From NCBI RefSeq assembly GCF_030453725.1, contig NZ_JAKDJU010000025.1, positions 1 through 27,427 of the forward strand: a stretch of DNA of 27,427 nt. Direction: 5' to 3'. The notes under the pieces were generated by a model, which had not been told where the DNA came from, did no database searches, and worked only from the letters and a program-made list of their open reading frames with translations. A program made the position numbers and the translations under genes. How positions within the stretch are numbered: position 1 is the first letter of the stretch; the number at the start of each line of letters is the position of its first letter. Below are positions 22,570 to 27,427 of the stretch, in pieces. This DNA comes from Brevibacterium picturae. GTDB taxonomy: Bacteria; Actinomycetota; Actinomycetes; Actinomycetales; Brevibacteriaceae.

Positions 22570-23655
22570 GTGGCTCTAACTATCGGAATCGTGGGACTGC
22601 CCAATGTTGGCAAGTCGACCATGTTTAATGCATTGACCAAGAATCAAGTTCTCTCGGCGAACTATCCGTTCGCGACGATCGAACCGAATGTCGGCGTGGT
22701 GCCGTTGCCCGACGCGCGGCTTACTCGGTTGGCCGAGATGTTCACCTCCGAGCGCATTCTCAACGCAACTGTCGACTTCGTCGATATTGCTGGAATCGTT
22801 CGCGGTGCGTCCGAAGGCGAAGGGCTGGGCAATCAGTTTCTGGCCAACATTCGTGAGGCAGAGGCGATCTGCCAGGTCATTCGCGGATTCGTCGATGACG
22901 ATGTCGTCCATGTTGAGGGCAAGATCAGCCCCGCCGACGACATCGACACGATCAACACCGAGCTGATTCTGGCTGACCTGCAGACTTTGGAGAAGGCGCG
23001 GCCGAGGATCGAAAAGGAAGTGAAGGGCAAGCGGGCACCGGCAGATCAGCTGACCGCGATCGATGCTGCCGTCGAGATCCTCGAGAGCGGCAAGACTCTT
23101 TACCAGGCCATGCAGGCCGACAATTTCGACGTCACCGAGCTGCGTGAACTCCAGTTGATGACCGTCAAGCCCTTCCTCTACGTCTTCAATGTCGACGATG
23201 ATGTGCTTGCCGATGAGGAGAAGAAGGAAGAGATGCGTGCCTTGGTGGCTCCCGTCGAAGCGATCTTCCTCGACGCCAAGTTCGAGTCGGAGCTCGCCGA
23301 GCTCGACGAGGAGGAAGCCCGCGAGATGCTGGAATCCACAGGGCAGGAAGAGGCGGGGCTCGACCAGTTGGCACGGGTCGGATTCGACACCCTGGGCCTG
23401 CAGACCTATCTGACCGCCGGCCCCAAGGAATCCCGTGCCTGGACCATTCCGAAGGGTGCAACCGCTCCCGAAGCTGCCGGGGTCATCCACACCGATTTCC
23501 AGAAGGGCTTCATCAAGGCTGAAGTCGTCTCGTTCGGTGACCTCGACGTCAACGGGTCCATGGCCGCAGCCAAGTCCGCCGGCAAGGTCAGGATGGAAGG
23601 CAAAGAGTACGTGATGGTTGACGGCGATGTGGTCGAATTTAGGTTTAATGTCTAG
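22570..23655 (+). CDS. ychF: Redox-regulated ATPase YchF (Obg-like ATPase)
   Basis: A 361-residue YchF, the usual family length. G1 is GLPNVGKST (Lys15), G3 lies in VDFVDIAGIVRGA, and the G4 position reads NVDD in place of the GTPase NKxD, as expected for this ATP-preferring branch of the Obg family. A helical insertion (about residues 130-200) and a C-terminal TGS domain (GLQTYLTAGPKESRAW onward) are present. YchF binds ribosomes and modulates stress responses. The GTG at 22570 is chosen because the fold starts there. The last ten codons, GDVVEFRFNV, use AT-rich codons (TTT, AGG, TTT, AAT), unlike the body of the gene, and a second version of the same ten codons lies at 25346-25378. Confidence 0.95.
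   Translation: MALTIGIVGLPNVGKSTMFNALTKNQVLSANYPFATIEPNVGVVPLPDARLTRLAEMFTSERILNATVDFVDIAGIVRGASEGEGLGNQFLANIREAEAICQVIRGFVDDDVVHVEGKISPADDIDTINTELILADLQTLEKARPRIEKEVKGKRAPADQLTAIDAAVEILESGKTLYQAMQADNFDVTELRELQLMTVKPFLYVFNVDDDVLADEEKKEEMRALVAPVEAIFLDAKFESELAELDEEEAREMLESTGQEEAGLDQLARVGFDTLGLQTYLTAGPKESRAWTIPKGATAPEAAGVIHTDFQKGFIKAEVVSFGDLDVNGSMAAAKSAGKVRMEGKEYVMVDGDVVEFRFNV
23623..23655 (+). repeat. Left copy of the duplicated ychF 3' end
   Basis: These 33 bases are the last ten codons and stop of the intact ychF. They align with 25346-25378 at 25 of 33 positions and all eight differences are synonymous. A further exact 13-base match follows (23665-23677 against 25388-25400). Confidence 0.75.
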
Positions 23656-23766
23656 TTAGGGCCTCTGACCAGGGGTTTTATCTTCTCGGCCTCCGGTTGG
23701 GTTCGATGGACAGGTTCCGCTTTACCATCAGGTGCTAAGCGTTTGTCCCGCTGACCTGGGACTTTG

Positions 23767-23799
23767 ATCGGTCTCTGCGGAGCTCTCGCAGAGGCCGAT
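23767..23799 (+). terminator. Hairpin terminator after ychF
   Basis: A 13-base-pair stem with one G-U pair (23767-23779 with 23787-23799) and a seven-base loop, followed by a T-rich TTCTCGTTGTC. It probably ends the ychF transcript about 110 bases after the stop. Confidence 0.7.
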
Positions 23800-24044
23800 T
23801 CTCGTTGTCGCGTTGCGGTAGCGTCTCTGGCGAGTGGCTTCGGCTGGGCAGTTCTGCGGCGGGTTCAAGTTGTTCGACCCGCGATCTCGCGGAAGGTGCG
23901 CTGACTCAAAAATCTGTCTGACTCATAAGTCGGTTATCCAACAACGCTTTGGTTCACTGGGGCAGGTCTCGATCCGCTAGAGTGCGAGTGATTTCGTCCC
24001 GCTAGCAGCTCGCTCCCATGAGCCGCTGGTGGCGGTGCGATGGG

Positions 24045-24050
24045 TATTCT
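24045..24050 (+). promoter_or_regulatory. -10 hexamer of a probable leaderless MFS gene promoter
   Basis: TATTCT ends seven bases before the GTG at 24058. If used, the ATG at 24040 would lie upstream of the transcript and could not be the start. Confidence 0.4.
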
Positions 24051-24057
24051 GGGGTGT

Positions 24058-25257
24058 GTGTCCCTTGGTCGTTCTTTTCGTGTCCTGTGGGGAGCGAACG
24101 CCGCGTCGAACCTGGCTGACGGTTTGGCGTTCGTCTCGATCCCGCTGCTGGCAGCCTCGCTTACCGACGATCCACGCTGGATCGCTGGACTCTCGACGCT
24201 GTACGCTCTCGTCCGCCTACTCGTGGCTCTGCCGATCGGCGTATGGGTCGATCGTGTCGACCGCCGCTCAATCCTGATCGCTGCGAACATTCTCCGAGGA
24301 ATTGCCGTCATCGCCCTCGCGCTCTGCGTGCAATTGGGCGTCGGAGGTCTCGTCCTCCTCTACGCCGCCTACGCGGTCATCGGCACACTCGAGAGCGCTG
24401 CTGATAACGCCGCGGTCTCTCTCGTTCCCGGCCTTGTCCAGAAGGGCAAGCTGGACACGGCAAATGGTCGGATCTCGGCCGCGCAACTCATAGCCGACGA
24501 ATTCGCTGGTCCGCCACTCGGCGGGTTCCTCTTCGCGATCGCTGCAGCTGCCCCCGTCTACGCAATGGGCGGGCTTTGGGCAGCTGCGGGCTTGATCGCG
24601 CTTGCACTACCCGTGCATCGGGGCAGACCATCTGAGGCGGTTGCGCCCACGGCGCGCGCCTCGGTATGGCGAGAAGCCGTGGCGGGAGTAACGTGGCTCG
24701 CGCACCACCGCCTCGTCGGGGGATTGGCATTGATTGGAGCCTTGGCGAGCATCGGCTACATGCTTCCGTTCTCCATCCTCGTCATTTTCGCTCAGGAGCA
24801 GCTGGGGGTCGATGGCGTTGGGTACGGGCTCATCTTGGCCGTGTCCGCGCTCGGTGGGCTCGTCGGCTCCTTCGCGACAGCTCGTATCCGCTCGCGGATC
24901 GGCTACCGCTGGACGATCTTTGCAAGTTTGCTCACCGGGGCCGCCTCATTGCTGGCCCTCGCTGTAACTGGCAATGCAGTGGTTGCCTCGGTGCTACTGG
25001 CGATCTATATTCTCCACGCCGTGGTGTGGGGGATCTGTGCGACGTCGCTTCGCCAGCGTCTCGTACCAGATGCGCTCCTCGGGCGGGTCAATGCCGCGTC
25101 GCGCGTCCTTGGGTTGATCGCCCTTGCCCTTGGATCATTAATCGGCGGGCTTCTCGCTGGCGTGCATCTCGCGTTGCCCGTGGCGATGGGTGGTGCGGTG
25201 TTCGTGATCTGCGCCGGCTTTGCTCTCGCCGTCGTCCGGACCATCGATACCGACTGA
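24058..25257 (+). CDS. MFS exporter (MFS_3/EntS-like drug or siderophore efflux)
   Basis: A protein of about 399 residues from GTG 24058 (405 from ATG 24040) with 10-12 predicted membrane helices. The MFS motif A lies between the second and third helices as LPIGVWVDRVDRRSIL, and a weaker copy is in the second half (FATARIRSRIGYRW). The order RSFRVLWGANAASNLADGLAFVSIPLLA at the N-terminus and CATSLRQRLVPDALLGRVNAASRVLG near the C-terminus are typical of the EntS/MFS_3 group that exports drugs or siderophores. The substrate cannot be told. It lies between the two copies of the ychF 3' end, outside the conserved block, so it is probably an accessory gene brought in by recombination. Confidence 0.85.
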   Translation: MSLGRSFRVLWGANAASNLADGLAFVSIPLLAASLTDDPRWIAGLSTLYALVRLLVALPIGVWVDRVDRRSILIAANILRGIAVIALALCVQLGVGGLVLLYAAYAVIGTLESAADNAAVSLVPGLVQKGKLDTANGRISAAQLIADEFAGPPLGGFLFAIAAAAPVYAMGGLWAAAGLIALALPVHRGRPSEAVAPTARASVWREAVAGVTWLAHHRLVGGLALIGALASIGYMLPFSILVIFAQEQLGVDGVGYGLILAVSALGGLVGSFATARIRSRIGYRWTIFASLLTGAASLLALAVTGNAVVASVLLAIYILHAVVWGICATSLRQRLVPDALLGRVNAASRVLGLIALALGSLIGGLLAGVHLALPVAMGGAVFVICAGFALAVVRTIDTD

Positions 25258-25560
25258 ACCGTATGTTTGTGCGTGGTGTGGTCTAGCGCGCGGAGGCTTC
25301 TCTGCCGCCGTTGCGAAACCGGTTCAATCAGAGGTTGCTATCTGCGGCGACGTGGTTGAGTTCCGGTTCAACGTATAGGGAGCCGGCCTGACCAGGGGTT
25401 GTGTTGCTTGGGCCCTGCGGGCAAGGGGTCTGAGTGTTCCGATCCAACGTCTGGCGATAGGTCCATAGATGCCTTCTGCGCCCCGAACACGTCTCTCGTT
25501 GTCGGTGGCCATAGCTAAGATTCCGATGGACCTGCTCCACTGTGAAGGGACCACGATGGG
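25258..25560. other. Non-coding junction region downstream of the MFS gene
   Basis: About 300 bases without a supportable gene. It carries the second ychF tail (25346-25378), the repeated CTGACCAGGGGTT (25388-25400) and a weak hairpin GCCCTGCGGGC nearby. Its right edge, at about 25560, is where homology to a helix-hairpin-helix protein begins abruptly and the base composition rises. Confidence 0.5.
25346..25378 (+). pseudogene. Detached ychF 3'-end remnant (right copy)
   Basis: Eleven codons in frame encode GDVVEFRFNV and a TAG stop, identical in protein to the end of the intact ychF 1.7 kb upstream. The eight base differences are all at synonymous positions, and this copy uses the GC-rich codons normal for the host (TTC, CGG, TTC, AAC). 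No ychF sequence precedes it. It is best read as the displaced original end of ychF, or as a tail carried from a related genome. Confidence 0.7.
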
Positions 25561-26026
25561 GCGGACATCGCGGTGGCCGCCGCGCGTGAGCTGTGGGACG
25601 CCGGCCTCACCACCCCCGGCGCACATGCGCGCCTCGACGCACCGCCAGCGCGTCGCCGCGCTGGGCCGCGCCGGCTACCGCCGCTACGACGAGAGCACTG
25701 CGACCAGCCTGGGCCGCATGTCCGAGCACCTGCTCGCGGACTACGGCGGTGACCTGCGCCGGCTGCGTGCAGCGGGGCACGCGGAGCCCGCGGCCCTGAG
25801 CCGCCTGCTGCGCGCCTTTCCCGGCATCGGGCCCGCCGGGGCGCAGATCTTCCTGCGCGAGGTCCAGGGGATCTGGTCCCTCCCGCCGGTCTTCGATGCC
25901 AAGGCGCTCGAGGGCGCGCGCCGGGCGAGGCTGCCAGCCGAGCCCGAGGCGCTGGCCGGGCTGGTTGCCCCCGCCGACCGGGCGCGGTTCGCCGCCGCGC
26001 TCGTGCGCCGCGCGCTGCGGAGGTAG
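25561..26026 (+). pseudogene. Truncated, frameshifted helix-hairpin-helix DNA-repair-like gene
   Basis: The reading frame at 25561-25624 gives ADIAVAAARELWDAGLTTPGA. The homologous continuation MRASTHRQRVAALGRAGYRRYDESTATSLGRM lies in the next frame from 25625, so one extra base near 25622-25625 breaks the gene. The rest includes FPGIGPAGAQIFLREVQGIW, an HhH motif seen in endonuclease III-like proteins of Actinobacteria. Third-codon positions are nearly all G or C in both frames, supporting the shift. About 50 N-terminal residues expected for the family are absent because similarity starts abruptly at 25561. An AAGGGA and ATG at 25556 would allow a product from the second frame, but its first 23 residues look non-homologous. 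Confidence 0.65.
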
Positions 26027-26063
26027 CCCCGGACGCGAGGGGAGCGGGCGCCGGGCCCCGCCC

Positions 26064-26091
26064 TTGCCGAGCGCGGAAAAATGAGTAAGCT
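26064..26091 (+). promoter_or_regulatory. Promoter of the 3-hydroxyacyl-CoA dehydrogenase gene
   Basis: TTGCCG (26064-26069), a 16-base spacer and TAAGCT (26086-26091) form the best sigma-70-type promoter in the window. It stands in an island of A-rich sequence within very GC-rich DNA, about 60 bases before the gene. GAGGAGGA (26139-26146) is the strong ribosome binding site that follows. Confidence 0.6.
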
Positions 26092-26151
26092 CAAAAATAG
26101 GCGCGCAGGTTGCGCGGCTGCCGCCCCGGCGGCCCATCGAGGAGGAACACC

Positions 26152-27012
26152 ATGAGCGACATTGCCCGCGTCACCGTGCTGGGCGCCGGAGTGCTCGGCG
26201 CCCAGATCGCCTACCAGACCGCCTACTCCGGCTTCGACGTCACCGTCTACGACATCGGCGACGAGGCCCTGAGTGCCGGCCGCAAGCGCCTGGACGCGCT
26301 CGTCACCGCCTACCGGGCCGAGGTCGAGGGCGCCACCGAGGCCAGCACGCAGGCAGCGCTCGAGCGCCTGGCGACGACGACGGACCTCGCGCAGGCCGCG
26401 GGGAATGCCGATCTCATCATCGAGGCCGTCCCGGAGCGCCTCGACATCAAGCGCGAGACCTACGAGAAGCTCGCGGCGCTCGCCCCCGAGCACACGATCT
26501 TCGCGACGAACTCCTCGACCCTGCTGCCCAGCGACATGAAGGACTTCACGGGGCGGCCCGACCGCTTCCTCGCCCTGCACTTCGCCAACCAGATCTGGAA
26601 GTTCAACACCGCCGAGGTCATGGGCACGGCGGAGACGAGCCCCGCGGTCTTCGACACGGTCGTGGAGTTCGCCCGCGCCATCGGCATGGTGCCCATCCCC
26701 GTGCTCAAGGAGCGCCCCGGCTACGTGCTCAACTCGCTGCTCGTGCCCTTCCTCAATGCGGCCCTCGACCTGGCGGCGGGCGGCTACGCACAGCCAGAGG
26801 ACGTCGACAACGTCTGGCGGATAGCCACGGGCGCGCCCATGGGACCGTTCCAGATCTACGACGTCGTGGGCCTCGGCACTGCCTACAACATCCTCTCGAG
26901 CGGCGATGAGCACAGCCAGCGCCTCGCCGCCTGGCTCAAGGAGCACTACATCGACCGCGGCCGCATGGGCGCCGGCGCGGGCGGCGGCTTCTACGACGAC
27001 CCGCAGGGCTGA
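26152..27012 (+). CDS. 3-hydroxyacyl-CoA dehydrogenase family protein
   Basis: A 286-residue NAD-dependent dehydrogenase. The Rossmann motif VLGAGVLGAQIA is at residues 8-19, followed by DIGDEAL at the end of the second strand, the catalytic-domain segments IIEAVPE, FATNSSTLLPS and ALHFANQIW (catalytic His), and a C-terminal helical domain with KERPGYVLNSLLVPFLNAAL and GAPMGPFQIYDVVGLG. It probably oxidises a 3-hydroxyacyl-CoA or similar 3-hydroxy acid. The HFANQIW motif, in place of HFFNP, marks a subgroup also annotated in Firmicutes and oral actinobacteria, with substrate unproven. The ATG at 26152 is set by GAGGAGGA at 26139-26146. Codons are almost saturated with G or C at the third position, unlike the housekeeping genes to the left. 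Confidence 0.88.
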   Translation: MSDIARVTVLGAGVLGAQIAYQTAYSGFDVTVYDIGDEALSAGRKRLDALVTAYRAEVEGATEASTQAALERLATTTDLAQAAGNADLIIEAVPERLDIKRETYEKLAALAPEHTIFATNSSTLLPSDMKDFTGRPDRFLALHFANQIWKFNTAEVMGTAETSPAVFDTVVEFARAIGMVPIPVLKERPGYVLNSLLVPFLNAALDLAAGGYAQPEDVDNVWRIATGAPMGPFQIYDVVGLGTAYNILSSGDEHSQRLAAWLKEHYIDRGRMGAGAGGGFYDDPQG

Positions 27013-27120
27013 GTCCCGCCTGCTCTGTGGTGGAGGTGGGCCGCGCTCGGTAGGCTCGCCCTGCCGCGCCACGGGTGCGGCGGTCGCGCCGCCGGGCGGC
27101 CCGGTCGCGAGGAGGTCCGT

Positions 27121-27427
27121 GTGGGTGCAGCGCTGGGGGACGGCGATTCCGAGGCGGGCCCGGCCCGCCGGGAGACCGCCGCCGACCGCCGCGAATGGGC
27201 GGCCATGTGCCGCCAGGTCCGCGTGCCCACGATGTGAGGCATCCCCCGGCGCCTCTTCCTGCTCGCCCTCGGCGCCGTGCTGCCTGCCCTCGACCGCGCG
27301 CTCGCGCCGCCGCACGCGGTCGCGGTGCGCCGGCGCCGCCGCGCCCCGCGGGGGGACGTTGTGCTCGCCGTCAACATCCCGCGCCTGCTCGACTGCGAGG
27401 GTGCGTGGGGCATGCGCATCGAGCTCG
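27121..27427 (+). pseudogene. Start of an unrecognised gene interrupted by an in-frame TGA, cut by the window end
   Basis: A GTG at 27121 follows an excellent GAGGAGG site (27109-27115). The frame runs 38 codons to TGA at 27235-27237, then continues in the same frame without another stop to the window edge. On both sides of the TGA the third codon position is almost always G or C while other positions vary, so the whole frame looks coding. The N-terminal part is charged; the part after the stop has a hydrophobic run RLFLLALGAVLPAL and ends DVVLAVNIPRLLDCEGAWGMRIEL. I do not recognise the family. The TGA could be a mutation, a sequencing error (TGG to TGA) or a true end with a second gene behind it. 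Confidence 0.45.

Larger units (their letters stand above)
23656..24057. other. Non-coding stretch between ychF and the MFS gene
   Basis: About 400 bases without a supportable gene. It contains the 13-base segment CTGACCAGGGGTT (23665-23677) that recurs after the second ychF tail, a terminator hairpin at 23767-23799, a short palindrome CCGCGATCTCGCGG (23879-23892) and the promoter region of the MFS gene. It is somewhat richer in A and T than the surrounding genes. A tRNA-like look near 23860-23940 did not hold up. Confidence 0.5.

Noticed and set aside
23850..23945. tRNA-like remnant (a T-arm-like GGGTTCAAG...CGACCC and an anticodon-like CTGACTCATAAGTCGG)
   Set aside because: The stems have wrong lengths and order, the loops are not seven bases, and no acceptor stem can be drawn, so it is not a tRNA and not convincing as an attachment site.
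25324..25512. A 62-codon minus-strand frame in the junction region
   Set aside because: It runs antisense through the ychF tail remnant, has no good ribosome site and no recognisable similarity.
27235..27277. Selenocysteine codon with a downstream SECIS hairpin
   Set aside because: The stem is a GGCGCC self-complementary element expected by chance in DNA this rich in GC, the loop lacks recognisable SECIS features, and no selenoprotein family is recognised.
25741..27315. A 524-codon open frame on the minus strand across the dehydrogenase region
   Set aside because: It is antisense to a clear 3-hydroxyacyl-CoA dehydrogenase with promoter and ribosome binding site. Its composition (Arg, Gly, Ala, Glu, Val) is what very GC-rich coding DNA produces on the opposite strand, and I see no domain in it.
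1..27427. CRISPR array, insertion sequence, prophage or toxin-antitoxin defence island
   Set aside because: I found no regularly spaced repeats, transposase or integrase motifs, phage genes, or defence-family domains. The only mobile-DNA hints are the duplicated ychF tail and the composition change at the right end.

Overview
The window is a high-GC actinobacterial chromosome segment. Gene content and order look like Micrococcales, most plausibly Brevibacterium or a close relative. That genus assignment is my inference; the class is well supported by mycothiol chemistry (mca), a fused acyl-CoA carboxylase alpha subunit, DUF4307 and DUF4245 proteins, and gene order shared with Mycobacterium.

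Positions 66-6787 hold an LpdA-type NAD(P)H:quinone reductase, a DGPF/YCII protein co-transcribed with an ECF42-type sigma factor behind a promoter that fits the ECF42 consensus, a fused biotin carboxylase/biotin carrier protein, Maf, and a degenerate SGNH-hydrolase-like membrane protein that overlaps maf. Positions 6853-23655 hold a block that, from memory, closely follows the M. tuberculosis Rv1080c-Rv1112 order: AI-2E family permease, greA, DUF4307 protein, mca with its small membrane partner, trhA, cis-prenyltransferase, PIN-PhoH ATPase, fumC, beta-carbonic anhydrase, glpX, DUF4245 protein, xseB, xseA, ispH, rmuC and ychF. These are mostly housekeeping functions: transcript cleavage, thiol detoxification, isoprenoid and cell-wall lipid supply, the TCA cycle, gluconeogenesis and DNA repair. 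Convergent pairs are separated either by strong hairpins or by only a few bases.

After ychF the picture changes. An MFS exporter gene (24058-25257) is bracketed by two copies of the last ten codons of ychF. The copies differ only at synonymous positions, so this looks like an insertion or recombination at the ychF 3' end. From about position 25561 to the end, base composition rises sharply. This part holds a truncated, frameshifted helix-hairpin-helix DNA-repair-like gene, an intact 3-hydroxyacyl-CoA dehydrogenase with its own promoter and Shine-Dalgarno site, and the start of a further gene interrupted by an in-frame TGA. The segment is either recently acquired DNA or an assembly join to another high-GC genome.

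Recurring theme: at least five genes have a TANNNT -10 hexamer ending 6-8 nt before the start codon and no convincing Shine-Dalgarno sequence, which is the arrangement expected for leaderless mRNAs. I saw no rRNA, tRNA, CRISPR array, IS transposase or recognisable novel defence system.
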